From: Planctomycetota bacterium
GTDB lineage: Bacteria; Planctomycetota; B15-G4
Assembly (NCBI GenBank): GCA_029259715.1
Contig: JAJDEP010000004.1
Location: 46,012 to 110,011 of the forward strand
Direction of reading: 5' to 3'
DNA length: 64,000 nt
Every line of letters begins with the position of its first letter. The stretch's first letter is position 1. Below are positions 55,360 through 64,000 of this stretch, in pieces. The position numbers and the translations under genes were made by a program. The notes below the pieces were generated by a model. It saw nothing but the letters and a program-made list of their open reading frames with translations, ran no database searches and was not told the DNA's origin.

Positions 55360-58326
55360 ATGCGTCCGGCGCTCCTGCAAGCCCTTGCGGCGCTGCTCCT
55401 GGCAACCCTGGCCGGACCGGCCGCAGCCCAGGCCGACGCGCCCACCTCCGAGACCGTGCGGCGGCTCTCGGAAGCGTGGCGTTGGCGCACGCTGAGCGGC
55501 GAGCACACGCGGCTCGGGCCGACCTTCATGGCGGCGGGCCCCCGCAATTCCCTGATCGCCATGGCGCCCACGTCGATCGGCATCTACGACGGCTACGCCT
55601 GGAAGGTCCCGGACGCATGGACCGCGCTCCCCATCGCCATGGAGCACACCTGGTATCGCAGCGCCCACGCCGTCGACAACGGCCTGGTGGTGATCACCGG
55701 GGCCGGCGTCTTCGGCATGACGCCCGACGGCGAGTATCGACGCCTCGACGACGGCGAGAACTATCGCGATTGGTCGCCGGGCGTCAGCCTGCGCGACGGC
55801 ACGGTGATCGTCGCGGTGCGCGACAGCCTCCAGCGGGCGGACGCGCTCGGGCTGACGCCCTGGATGGACGGCCCGCCGGACGCCGGGCGCATCTTCGGCG
55901 TGGCCGTCTGCTCGAACGACGACCTGTGGGCGAGCGCGGAGGCCGGCCTGTTCCGCTACCACGACGGTGAGTGGAGCGCCCAGACGCTGCCCGCCGGGAC
56001 GAACCCCGACGACCGCTACAGCTTCATGCGCACCAACGGGTCCGACGTGCTCATGCTCGGGAACTTCAGCAACGGCGAACCGTGCGGGCTGCTCAAGACC
56101 GAGGAGCAGGGGCTGACCCGCCTCGATCCGCGTGAGATCAGCGCCATGACCCACGCCCTGCTCACCGACGACGGCGTCGTCATCCTCGCCACCCGCGACA
56201 AGGGCCTGCGGGTCTTCGAGGACGGGCACTGGTTCGAAGTGACCCCGCCGGAGGACATCGACGCCTACATCCTGGCGCTGTGCAAACTCGAGAACGGTCG
56301 CCTGATCGTGTCGGAGGCCTCGGGCAGCATGTCCGTGTGCAACCTCCAGAGCGACGCCTGGGCCAGCATCGACACCGACCGGGACGTCGACGGACCGGCG
56401 CCCATCGGCGGCACCGTGCGAGCCCTCGCGCTGTCGCAGCGAGGCGGCCTGTGGGTCGGCGGCGTCCACGGCCTCGCCCGCTGGAACGGCACGGCGTTCG
56501 TGGACAGCCCCGCGCACGGCAGCGCGGACGCGAACATGTTGTCGCGCATCTCGGCCCTCCACGAAGACGGCGACGGCGTCCTGTGGGCCGGGAGCTCCAC
56601 CAACTTCCTCGGCCTCTGCACGTGGGACGGCGACGCCTGGCAGCGCGTCCGCGACGTGCCCGGGCTGTCGGATCAACACGTCGACCGCATCCTCCCGGCG
56701 TGGGACGGCGGCGTCTGGGTCCTCACCACCGGCGACGACTACATGGTCGCCACACCGCCCACGCTCATGCGCTGGACCGGCCGTGAATGGCACGGCTTCG
56801 GAGAGCCCGAGGGTTTGCCGAAGGGACGCTGCTGGGACCTCGTCACCGACGCCGATGGCAGCGTGACGGTGGCCACCATGCGCGGGCTCTTCACCCGCCC
56901 GGCGGGACAGGCGACGTGGCACCCGGTCGACGCGCCGGCACCCCATGACGGCCAGTTCAAGCGGCTGCTCATGGACGTCGACCAGAACCTCTGGGTCGCC
57001 AGCGATCGCCGCGGCGGCGGCGTGTTCGTCCGGCGTCGAGGCGAGTGGCACGAGATCTTCGACGGACGCGGCCTGACGATCTCCGCCTCGGCCCTTATCA
57101 GCGGTCACACCGGCCAGATGTGGTGCGCCGGGCCCAGCGGCCTCTACGTCATCCACGACGACCGGGCCCACCCGCTCACCACGGCCCCCACCGCGAATTT
57201 CGAGAGCGCCCTCGCGGACGGCGCAGGCGGGCTGTGGCTGGGCACCATCGGCAGGGGCCTGCTCCACCACCGCCCCATGGACGACAGCCCGCCGCGGACC
57301 TTTGATCTGGTCGCCAACCCGCAGGAGCGCGACGGCGCCTACCTCGTCACCTGGGACGGCGCCGACGCCTGGAACGAGACGCCCGGGAGGTTCCTGCACT
57401 TCCAGTACAGAGCGGGCGGCGGACTGTGGTCCGCCACGCAACGGGAACGACGGGTGGTGCTCCACGACCTGCCGTACGGCGAACAGTCCGTGCAGGTGCG
57501 CGCCATCGACAGCGCCGGGAACGTCGAGCCGGTCGCCGCCCAGGTCGCCATCGACGTGCCGCTGTCGCCCTGGCTCGGGCCGGGCGGGACCATCGCCGCC
57601 GGCCTGGCCCTCGCCCTGCTGGGGGCGCTGCTCATCGTCAGCATCCGGCGCAGGAAGGAGCGGCGCGATGCGCGGCTGGCCCTGCTGGCCTCCCAGGAGG
57701 CTGAGCGCGGCCGCTTCTCCCGCGAGCTGCACGACAACCTCGGTCAGCTGCTCACGGCCCTCGGGCTGCACCTCGAGCGGGCCAGCGGCGACCAGATCGA
57801 CCCCGAGCGGCGCGCGGCGGCCCTGCGGGAGGCCCTGCGCTGCTGCCGCGAGACGCAGGACCGCGTGCGCGAGGTCTCCACCATGATGCGGCCGCAGGTC
57901 CTCGACGACCACGGCCTGCCCCAGGCCATCGACTCGACCCTGGACGAATTCTCGCGCACCGCCGAGGTCGCGGTGATCACCCATGTCGAGGTGGGCACGG
58001 CCGAGATCCCCAAGGACGCGGCGGTGAACATCTTCCGCATCCTGCAGGAGGCGCTGACCAACGTGGCGCGACACGCCGAGGCCACCACCGTCCACGTCAC
58101 TCTCGTGAAGACGGGCCCGCGCCTCGAGCTCACGGTGAAGGACGACGGCCTGGGCTTCGACACCGCCAGCGGCGTGCACTCCACGCACATCGGCCTGCTG
58201 GGCATGAATGAACGCGCCCACCTGTTCGGAGGTCACTGCCAGGTGCGCAGCACGCCGGGCAACGGCACCACCGTGCACGCGGTGTTCGTCCCCGGAAGCG
58301 TGAAGAGTCCCGTCAGCGGATCGTGA
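55360..58326 (+). CDS. Hybrid-type sensor histidine kinase with extracellular propeller (HisKA_3)
   Basis: A 988-residue sensor. After a signal peptide (LLQALAALLLATLAG) come repeated propeller strands of the two-component-regulator type (GLWVGGVHGLARWNG, NLWVASDRRGGGVFV), then a Y_Y_Y-like domain (about 690-735) and one TM helix (about 738-762). The cytoplasmic kinase is of the NarX/LiaS type: SRELHDNLGQLLTALGLHLE with phospho-acceptor His791, N-box LQEALTNVARHA, DDGLGFD and GLLGMNERA. No receiver domain is fused or adjacent, so its response regulator is elsewhere. Its 3' end overlaps the convergent sppA by 14 bases. Confidence 0.92.
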   Translation: MRPALLQALAALLLATLAGPAAAQADAPTSETVRRLSEAWRWRTLSGEHTRLGPTFMAAGPRNSLIAMAPTSIGIYDGYAWKVPDAWTALPIAMEHTWYRSAHAVDNGLVVITGAGVFGMTPDGEYRRLDDGENYRDWSPGVSLRDGTVIVAVRDSLQRADALGLTPWMDGPPDAGRIFGVAVCSNDDLWASAEAGLFRYHDGEWSAQTLPAGTNPDDRYSFMRTNGSDVLMLGNFSNGEPCGLLKTEEQGLTRLDPREISAMTHALLTDDGVVILATRDKGLRVFEDGHWFEVTPPEDIDAYILALCKLENGRLIVSEASGSMSVCNLQSDAWASIDTDRDVDGPAPIGGTVRALALSQRGGLWVGGVHGLARWNGTAFVDSPAHGSADANMLSRISALHEDGDGVLWAGSSTNFLGLCTWDGDAWQRVRDVPGLSDQHVDRILPAWDGGVWVLTTGDDYMVATPPTLMRWTGREWHGFGEPEGLPKGRCWDLVTDADGSVTVATMRGLFTRPAGQATWHPVDAPAPHDGQFKRLLMDVDQNLWVASDRRGGGVFVRRRGEWHEIFDGRGLTISASALISGHTGQMWCAGPSGLYVIHDDRAHPLTTAPTANFESALADGAGGLWLGTIGRGLLHHRPMDDSPPRTFDLVANPQERDGAYLVTWDGADAWNETPGRFLHFQYRAGGGLWSATQRERRVVLHDLPYGEQSVQVRAIDSAGNVEPVAAQVAIDVPLSPWLGPGGTIAAGLALALLGALLIVSIRRRKERRDARLALLASQEAERGRFSRELHDNLGQLLTALGLHLERASGDQIDPERRAAALREALRCCRETQDRVREVSTMMRPQVLDDHGLPQAIDSTLDEFSRTAEVAVITHVEVGTAEIPKDAAVNIFRILQEALTNVARHAEATTVHVTLVKTGPRLELTVKDDGLGFDTASGVHSTHIGLLGMNERAHLFGGHCQVRSTPGNGTTVHAVFVPGSVKSPVSGS

Positions 58327-60139
58327 TGCGGATCGGCAAGAAGGCCTGCACCGTGTCCGCGTCCACCAGCGAGCGCCGCTCCATCAGACGACCGGCCAGC
58401 ACCGCCACGTCACCGTAGCCGAGCTCGTCGGCCATGGCCTGCAACGCCGAGCGCATCGGCGCACGGGCCATGCCCTGCATGCTCTCCTCGAGCTGCTCGA
58501 AGAAGTTGGGCGCCGGCGGGTACTCGGCCACCGGCGTCGTGGCCGGGTCGAGACCGCCGCCCATGACAAAGGCGAGGTTGATGGCGTCGTCCAGCCCGCC
58601 GAGGGCGTCGACGAGTCCGTTGCTCTCGGCCTGCCGCCCGGTCCACACGCGGCCCTGGGCCAGCTGCGCCACCGCCGCGCGCTCCAGGCCCCGTCCTTCC
58701 GCCACCTTGGTCAGGAACTCGTCGTAGGTGACGCTCATCGAGCGCGTGATCACCTCGCGCAGCAAGGGCGTCACGCCGTTGCGCATGAACGCGAGCTGAT
58801 CGCCGTTGGGCCCGCGGGAGACCACGTCCACGTGGACGCCCACGCCGGCCAGGGTCTTCGACAGGTCGGGCAGCATCGACACGACGCCGATGGAGCCGGT
58901 GATGGTCGAGGGCTGGGCCATGATCACGTCGCAACCCATGGAGATCCAATACCCGCCGGAGGCGGCCACCGACCCCATGGACGCGATCACCGGCTTGCGC
59001 TCGCGGGTCTTCTGGACCGCGCGCCAGATCATGTCGCTGGCCAGGGCGCTGCCGCCGGGGCTGTTGACGCGCAACACCACCGCCTTGACGTCGTCGTCGT
59101 CCGCCGCCGCCTCCAGCGCCGCCACGATGGTCTCGCTGCCCATGGAGGCCACGTTGCCCTGCATGTCGGCCTTGCTCTTGCCGCTGGCGATGGGCCCGGT
59201 GGCGTAGACCACGGCGACGTGGGGTTCGTCGGGGGCCTTCACCGGCCGCGGGTTCAGGATCAACTCGAGGTTGGCCATCATCGCGAAGGGGTTCGCGAAG
59301 AGCTCCTCGATGCTCTGGCCCTCGTCGTCGCCGTAGTCCTTGACGACGACGAACTCACCGCCGACGAGCACCCGCACCAGTCCGTCGAACTCGTCGCGGT
59401 AGACGGCGGCGTCGATGAGTCCCGCCTCGGCGGCCTCCGCGGGCGTGACCAGCACGTCGGCGAACAGCCCCTCGAGGGTCTCCCGCGAGATCTCGCGGTT
59501 CGTCGCGATGGTGTCGACCATCTGCCCGTAGTACTCATCGAGCATGTCGCCGATGGTCTCGCGCAGCGGGTCGCTCATCTCGCCGCGACTGAACTGCTCG
59601 TAGGCGCTCTTGTAGTCGCCCACGTGCATGACCTCGATGCCGATGTCGAAGCGCGCGAGCAGGTCCTTGTAGTACATGACCTCGGCGGTGAGCCCCTCGA
59701 GCCCGATCATGCCGCTGGGCGGCACGACCAGCAGGTCGGACAGGGACGCGGCCATGAGGTTGCGCTGGTCGAGCACCTCGCTGTAGCAGACCACCGTCTT
59801 GCCGCTGGCGCGGATCGCCGCCAGCTCGTCGAGCAGGTCGAGGGTGTGGGCCCAGCTCGGCAGCGCCTGCAGGTCGAGCATGACGCCGTCGACGGACGGG
59901 TCGTGGGCGATGCGCCGCAGCAGGCCGAGCTTGGCGCGGAAGTTGCGCGCGGGCGGCCCGAACGGCTGGGCCGGCTTGGGATCCTCGGCCGCGTTGGCGT
60001 TGATGAGCAACTCGACGAGACGCGCGGGAGCATCGTCGTCGACGGCCATCCCGGGGGCGGCGCGGGTCTCGGCGACGCAAAGCGCCGAGGCCAGGGCGGT
60101 CGCCGTGAGGGCGGCGAGGATCGTGGCGGGCTTGCACAT
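58313..60139 (-). CDS. sppA: Signal peptide peptidase SppA, 67-kDa type
   Basis: A 608-residue double-domain SppA that degrades cleaved signal peptides and membrane protein fragments in the periplasm. An N-terminal hydrophobic signal (AALTATALASALCVA) is followed by the Lys domain, with the general base in GDYKSAYEQF (K177), and the Ser domain, with the nucleophile in GSVAASGGYWIS (S394). VVLRVNSPGGSALASD and TGSIGVVSMLPDL are typical. Length matches the E. coli-type long form. Both catalytic residues are present. Its C-terminal codons overlap the convergent kinase gene. Confidence 0.96.
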   Translation of the reverse strand: MCKPATILAALTATALASALCVAETRAAPGMAVDDDAPARLVELLINANAAEDPKPAQPFGPPARNFRAKLGLLRRIAHDPSVDGVMLDLQALPSWAHTLDLLDELAAIRASGKTVVCYSEVLDQRNLMAASLSDLLVVPPSGMIGLEGLTAEVMYYKDLLARFDIGIEVMHVGDYKSAYEQFSRGEMSDPLRETIGDMLDEYYGQMVDTIATNREISRETLEGLFADVLVTPAEAAEAGLIDAAVYRDEFDGLVRVLVGGEFVVVKDYGDDEGQSIEELFANPFAMMANLELILNPRPVKAPDEPHVAVVYATGPIASGKSKADMQGNVASMGSETIVAALEAAADDDDVKAVVLRVNSPGGSALASDMIWRAVQKTRERKPVIASMGSVAASGGYWISMGCDVIMAQPSTITGSIGVVSMLPDLSKTLAGVGVHVDVVSRGPNGDQLAFMRNGVTPLLREVITRSMSVTYDEFLTKVAEGRGLERAAVAQLAQGRVWTGRQAESNGLVDALGGLDDAINLAFVMGGGLDPATTPVAEYPPAPNFFEQLEESMQGMARAPMRSALQAMADELGYGDVAVLAGRLMERRSLVDADTVQAFLPIRITIR

Positions 60140-60269
60140 GGACAGGGACTCCGGACGCGCGGGATGCCGGTTGAGCTGATCGGCGAAGGCGGGCGCTCAT
60201 CCTATCGGCCCGGCCCGGGGACGGGTCGAACCGAGGCGGTGACGGTTGGGTGACGCGACCGGAGCGGCC

Positions 60270-60773
60270 TCAGGACCCGCTCACGATGACCTCGCGGGAG
60301 GGCCGGAAGATCTGGTCGAGGCGCTGATAGAAGCCGCGACAGTGCACCGAGTGGCCGAAGGTCTCGAAGTCGTAGTGGTGCATCCACTCGTGCATGAGCG
60401 TGTTCAGCAGGGTGGTCGGTGCCACGGGCTGGGCCCGGGCCGCGGTGCGGGCGAAGACCTCGAGGGGGCCGTCGGTGGTGCAGAAGCCGTGCAGCTCGTA
60501 GACGATGCGTCCACCCCGGCGCTTGTGCGGCCGCGGCGAGTCCCGCAGCAGCACCCGGCGGGGCGTCAGGCGGAAGCGCACGCAGAGCACGTTGCTGACG
60601 TCCTGATAGGCCAGGGCCAGTGGCCGGATCGTGCCCGCCGCCTTGAAGGTCGCGTAGCCCGAGCAGCACGCGGCCAGCGGCCCGGCGAGGTCGTCGAGGG
60701 CCCGGGCCAGCCGGCGACGACGCAGTCGGGCCCGGTCGATGCGGGCGAAGCGCCTCGGTGGGAGCAGCGGCAT
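60270..60773 (-). CDS. Small SprT/WSS1-like zinc metalloprotease domain protein
   Basis: A 167-residue protein with AGGA shortly before its ATG. Near the C-terminus it has NTLMHEWMHHYDFETFGHS: HEWMH (128-132) is the HExxH zinc site, and a further His in GHSVHCRGFYQRL may be the third ligand. The N-terminal half is Arg-rich and leads to a predicted beta segment (IVYELHGFC). The size and layout resemble SprT-like domains, but the family fit is by motif only. Function unknown; possibilities include protein quality control or DNA-protein crosslink repair. Confidence 0.75.
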   Translation of the reverse strand: MPLLPPRRFARIDRARLRRRRLARALDDLAGPLAACCSGYATFKAAGTIRPLALAYQDVSNVLCVRFRLTPRRVLLRDSPRPHKRRGGRIVYELHGFCTTDGPLEVFARTAARAQPVAPTTLLNTLMHEWMHHYDFETFGHSVHCRGFYQRLDQIFRPSREVIVSGS

Positions 60774-60860
60774 GGCGCCGATCCTACCCCTCACGGGGCC
60801 CAGCACCTGCCGCCCGAGCCGCCAGAGCCCGAGGCAGACGGAAGTTGGATCTCTGTCGAC

Positions 60861-60883
60861 GGAGGCCTCCGCTCCCCTATCAT
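60861..60883 (+). promoter_or_regulatory. Possible promoter and palindrome upstream of the Ser/Thr kinase
   Basis: A perfect 10-base palindrome GGAGGCCTCC (60861-60870) precedes TATCAT (60878-60883), a five-of-six match to a -10 box. No convincing -35 is seen; the palindrome could be a regulator site overlapping it. It lies about 93 bases before the proposed kinase start in the roughly 200-base divergent gap. Confidence 0.3.
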
Positions 60884-60975
60884 GGGCGCGGTCGAACCCT
60901 GGGGACGCTGGCCGTGCGGAGCCGCCGGTGACGGCGCGAGGTGCCCGGGGCGGTTCGGCCCCATGAGGAAAAGGC

Positions 60976-63849
60976 CTGACTCCCGAGGACTCAAACCAGG
61001 GCGACGACGCGGGCGAGATCCGCGACGCGCGGCCCAGCGTCACAGGTGAGCCTGCCGCCGTTCCACCGGCGGAAACGAAGGCGGTTCCGTCCGGCGAAGT
61101 CCCGGGCAGCCTCGCCATCGAGCCCGGGCAGCGCTTCGGCGACACGACCCTGATCAAGAAGATCGGCCAGGGCGCCCAGGGTCTGGTGTTCGAGGGACGA
61201 CAGGAGTCGATCAACCGTCGCGTCGCGGTGAAGATCCTGCCCAAGGAGACCACCTTCAGCGGCGAGCAGATCGAGCGCTTCCAGCGCGAGGCCGAGGCGG
61301 CCGGCCGGCTCAACCACCCCAACATCGTCGCCGTCTACGGCATCGACGAGTTCACGGGCCATCACCTGATCACCCAGGAGTACGTCGAGGGCGGCGACCT
61401 CGAGTCGGCCCTCGACAAGCACTCCGGTTCGGCCACCGACGCCGACCGCTGCCGCTGGGTGGCGGGCATGACCAAGCAGATCGCCGAGGGCCTGCACCAC
61501 GCCCACACCCACGGCGTGATCCACCGCGACATGAAGCCGGGCAACATCCTGCTCACCGGCGGCGGCGCTCCGAAGATCACCGACTTCGGGTTGGCCCGGG
61601 TCGACGACCAGCTGGGCCTCTCGCAGACGGGCGCCGTCATGGGCACGCCCCACTACATGAGCCCCGAGCAGGTCAACGCCCTGCCCAGCAAGATCGACGC
61701 GCGCACCGACGTGTACGGCCTCGGCGCGCTGCTCTACCGCATGCTCACGCACAAGGTGCCCTTCGAGGCCAACTCGATGCAGGGCATCTTCCTCGACATC
61801 CTCACGCGCCTCCCCAAGTCGCCGCAGAAGCACCAACCAGGGATCCACCCCGACCTCGATGCGGTGTGCCTCAAGGCCCTGGAGAAGCTGCCCGAGGACC
61901 GCTACCAGACCTGCGGCGCGTTCGCCGAGGACCTCGAGCGCTACCTCACCGGCCAGCCCACCATGGCGCGCCCGGTGGGACTGGTGGGCCAGTGGGCGCG
62001 GTCGATGCAGCGGCTCGCGACGTCGACGCTCTCCATGGTGACCTTGCTGATCCCCACCGCGTGGGTCGCCATCGATCGTCTGGGCATCCGCCCCCCCGCC
62101 CTCGAAGACGCCGACCTGCACTGGGTGCGCCTCGGCCTCGCGGTGGTCACCATGCTGGCGCTTGCGTGGCCCCTCTCGGTGCTCGGCGTGCGTCTCGCCC
62201 GGGCCCAACGCTGGGGACTCGCGCCGGCCTGGGCCCTCGCGCTGCTCCTGGGCGCCGGCGCCTCGCTGCACATCCTCGAGGAGCGCACGGCCCAGATCCA
62301 CGTCGCCCAGCGGGTGGCGCTCATGGCGCAGATCGAGCTGGAGGCCGTCGGCGACCGGCGCAGCGTCGACGACCTCATGAATTACGAGCAGACCTGGGCC
62401 GACCGCATCGGCCCCGACGACATGTGGATGCTCGCCCGCGGCTACCTCAAGCGGCAGCGCGCCACCGAGGCCCGGGACTGGTCCGTGCGCATGGCCGACA
62501 CCGAGTCCAACAGCGCCGTCTACTACTCCATGTTGGCGGCCATCCACACCGCCCTCGGCGAGGTGGACGAAGTCGCACAGGCCGACAAGCTGCTGCAGGA
62601 GCACGCCCGGTTCCTCGACGACTGGCAGGAGTGGCGCACCATCGGGGACATCCAGCGGGACGCCCAACGCTTCGACATCGCCCTCAACGCCTACCTCCAG
62701 GCGCAGCAGCAGGAAGACGTCAACCGCGATCAACTCAACATCCGCCTGGCGCAGATCTCCGTCGACCTGTGCCAATGGGACCACGCCGAGGATTACCTCG
62801 ACGACTACATCAAGTGGAAGCCCGACGACCCGCAGGCCAACCGCCTCGCCTACATCATCGCCATGAGCGAGATGCGCGTGAACGAGGCCGAGACCTTCCT
62901 CGACACCTACTTCGCCAACGAGGACGTCTTCGTCGAGACCCGCCTCGGCCTGCGCGCCAGCCACCTGCGCCACCTCGGCTTCGACGACGAGGTCTGGCCC
63001 TTCATCGAGGAGATCTACGGCACCCTCGGCGACAACCCCGACGTGTCGGAGTGGGCCGCCAGCGTCTACGCCGAGGACGGGAACGAAATGGCCGTCCTCT
63101 ACGGTGAGTACCGCCGGCTCGGTTACGCCGACGTGCCCCAGGCCGTGGAGATCGTCGACGTCGCGCGGAAGCGTCTCGCGTCCGCGCGGGACATCTACGA
63201 GCGGCTCACCGCCGAAGAGTCCTCGGCCCTGGCCGAGATCGGACTCAGCGCGATCCACATCTCACTCGCCAACCTCGAGACCGACGAGGACGAGGCCACG
63301 GCGTTGCGCGCCCGGGCCGTGACCCACGCCGAGCGCGCCGTGGAGCTCGACCCGACCTACTTCCACGGACACTACAACCTCGGCATCGCCCGCTACCGCC
63401 AGGCCCTGGCCGACGCCGACGCCACCGACGTCACCGGCCTCAACCTCGAGCAGGTCCGGGGCTACCTCGATCCCTACCGGCGCTCGCTGGAGCTCAACGG
63501 CCTGCAGGCGGTGTTGCTCAACGACACGGCCGACGCCCTCAAGCACGTCTTCGCCCTCACCGGCGACAAGGCCGCCCTCGACGAGGCCTACGGCTACCTG
63601 CGCCGGGCCATCGTCCAGGCGACGCCCAGCGCGGGCGTGTGCCAGCTCGACTCGCTCACCCGCATGCGCCTCTCGGTGTTCCACACGACCATGCGCGAGT
63701 GCCTCGAGCTGGCGGACGACGACGAACAGGCCCTCGAACACGCCAAGCTCGCGCTGGAGGTGGTGAAGGTCTCCGACCCCAGCCTCGACGACCTGCGACG
63801 GCGGCGGACCGAGGCTGTGGAGCGGCTCGAGGCGAAGGTCGGGAACTAG
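60976..63849 (+). CDS. Ser/Thr protein kinase (Hanks type) with membrane helices and TPR-like C-terminus
   Basis: A protein of about 957 residues. The kinase domain is complete: glycine loop IGQGAQGLV (63-71), Lys in VAVKILPKE (K86), HRDMKPGNIL (183-192), DFGLA (203-207) and GTPHYMSPEQ. Three hydrophobic segments lie at about 348-440, followed by helical repeats rich in TPR-like patterns (AEDYLDDYIKWKPDDPQANRL). The frame has no ATG, GTG or TTG between the stop at 60964 and the GTG at 61186, which lies inside the glycine loop. I therefore chose CTG at 60976, preceded by GAGGAAAAGGC; a frameshift in the sequence is the alternative (an ATG at 60963 opens another frame). It probably phosphorylates targets read by FHA proteins. 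Confidence 0.85.
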   Translation: MTPEDSNQGDDAGEIRDARPSVTGEPAAVPPAETKAVPSGEVPGSLAIEPGQRFGDTTLIKKIGQGAQGLVFEGRQESINRRVAVKILPKETTFSGEQIERFQREAEAAGRLNHPNIVAVYGIDEFTGHHLITQEYVEGGDLESALDKHSGSATDADRCRWVAGMTKQIAEGLHHAHTHGVIHRDMKPGNILLTGGGAPKITDFGLARVDDQLGLSQTGAVMGTPHYMSPEQVNALPSKIDARTDVYGLGALLYRMLTHKVPFEANSMQGIFLDILTRLPKSPQKHQPGIHPDLDAVCLKALEKLPEDRYQTCGAFAEDLERYLTGQPTMARPVGLVGQWARSMQRLATSTLSMVTLLIPTAWVAIDRLGIRPPALEDADLHWVRLGLAVVTMLALAWPLSVLGVRLARAQRWGLAPAWALALLLGAGASLHILEERTAQIHVAQRVALMAQIELEAVGDRRSVDDLMNYEQTWADRIGPDDMWMLARGYLKRQRATEARDWSVRMADTESNSAVYYSMLAAIHTALGEVDEVAQADKLLQEHARFLDDWQEWRTIGDIQRDAQRFDIALNAYLQAQQQEDVNRDQLNIRLAQISVDLCQWDHAEDYLDDYIKWKPDDPQANRLAYIIAMSEMRVNEAETFLDTYFANEDVFVETRLGLRASHLRHLGFDDEVWPFIEEIYGTLGDNPDVSEWAASVYAEDGNEMAVLYGEYRRLGYADVPQAVEIVDVARKRLASARDIYERLTAEESSALAEIGLSAIHISLANLETDEDEATALRARAVTHAERAVELDPTYFHGHYNLGIARYRQALADADATDVTGLNLEQVRGYLDPYRRSLELNGLQAVLLNDTADALKHVFALTGDKAALDEAYGYLRRAIVQATPSAGVCQLDSLTRMRLSVFHTTMRECLELADDDEQALEHAKLALEVVKVSDPSLDDLRRRRTEAVERLEAKVGN

Positions 63850-63894
63850 AGGGGCTTCGGACGGGGCGGGGTGGTCCGGCGGGGGAAATCCGAG

Positions 63895-64000
63895 GGGTCT
63901 TCGCTCCTCAGGCAGTCCTCGCTTGCGCGCGCTGATGAGGAGCGGCCTACGGGCCGCACCTCATCACCGTGCTCGCTGCGGAATCTCGGCTCGAAGACCC
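63895..64000. repeat. Nested inverted repeats at the right edge
   Basis: GGGTCTTCG (63895-63903) and CGAAGACCC (63992-64000) form an outer 9-bp inverted repeat. Inside, GATGAGG (63934-63940) pairs with CCTCATC (63959-63965) and GCGGCC with GGCCGC around a TACG loop. GCTCCTCA (63903-63910) can also pair with TGAGGAGC (63936-63943), an alternative fold. It lies 46 bases after the kinase stop and could be a terminator or a REP/MITE-like element cut by the edge. Confidence 0.5.

Noticed and set aside
55303..58278. 991-codon minus-strand frame opposite the histidine kinase
   Set aside because: The plus strand has complete HisKA_3 and ATPase motifs; the antisense frame is compositional.
60991..63258. 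755-codon minus-strand frame opposite the Ser/Thr kinase
   Set aside because: The plus strand has all kinase motifs; the antisense frame is Val/Gly/His-rich without motifs.

Overview
This is a very GC-rich bacterial chromosome segment with compact coding and no gene-free stretch above 300 bases; the longest gaps are 6424-6717, 25957-26223 and 19362-19591. I see no rRNA, tRNA, CRISPR array, insertion sequence or phage gene. The gene content suggests a member of the Planctomycetota or a related deep lineage. The pointers are a Ser/Thr kinase with a long repeat-rich C-terminus, an FHA membrane protein, secreted FG-GAP and subtilisin-type proteins, an AroD-AroE fusion, a SpoVG with an inserted zinc ribbon, a membrane pyrophosphatase and many lipoproteins. 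That assignment is inference. Start codons are often GTG or TTG and many genes overlap by NTGA or TGATG, so translational coupling looks common.

Layout: 1-6423 (minus) holds a secreted subtilase, enolase, an FtsB/DivIC-like protein, a secreted PQQ-type propeller protein and a truncated MoxR AAA ATPase. 6718-16681 (plus) is one long biosynthetic run: psd, pssA, folK, panC, panD, ispE, spoVG, a DUF2520 protein, an aroD-aroE fusion and a membrane spermidine-synthase-like protein. 16678-23977 holds a lipoprotein, a flippase, an orphan pseudopilin, a small lipoprotein, a DUF255 protein, a CysQ-like phosphatase and RsfS, followed by the pyrophosphatase HppA to 25956.

26224-32555 (minus) is a tightly coupled five-gene envelope operon: ABC ATPase, ABC-2-type permease, anchored helical protein, GT-C glycosyltransferase and O-antigen-ligase-like polymerase. 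32591-34596 has an FHA protein and an FG-GAP protein. 34600-42436 (minus) is a polysaccharide cluster: Wzx flippase, three GT4 glycosyltransferases and a DUF3604 lipoprotein between two of them. 42454-48011 holds a MobA-like nucleotidyltransferase, an ArsC-like phosphatase, an AsmA-like protein with a partner lipoprotein, a RimK-like ATP-grasp ligase and a metallophosphoesterase.

48018-53967 is the most unusual part. An RNase HIII-like protein with an unassigned C-terminal domain lies divergent to a coupled pair made of an SbcD/YhaO-like protein that has lost most of its metal ligands and a YhaN/Rad50-like ATPase with central membrane segments. The window ends with an amidohydrolase, a one-component-style sensor histidine kinase, SppA, a small HExxH metalloprotease-like protein, a Ser/Thr kinase whose ATG is missing (a CTG start or a frameshift is implied) and a nested palindrome at the right edge.
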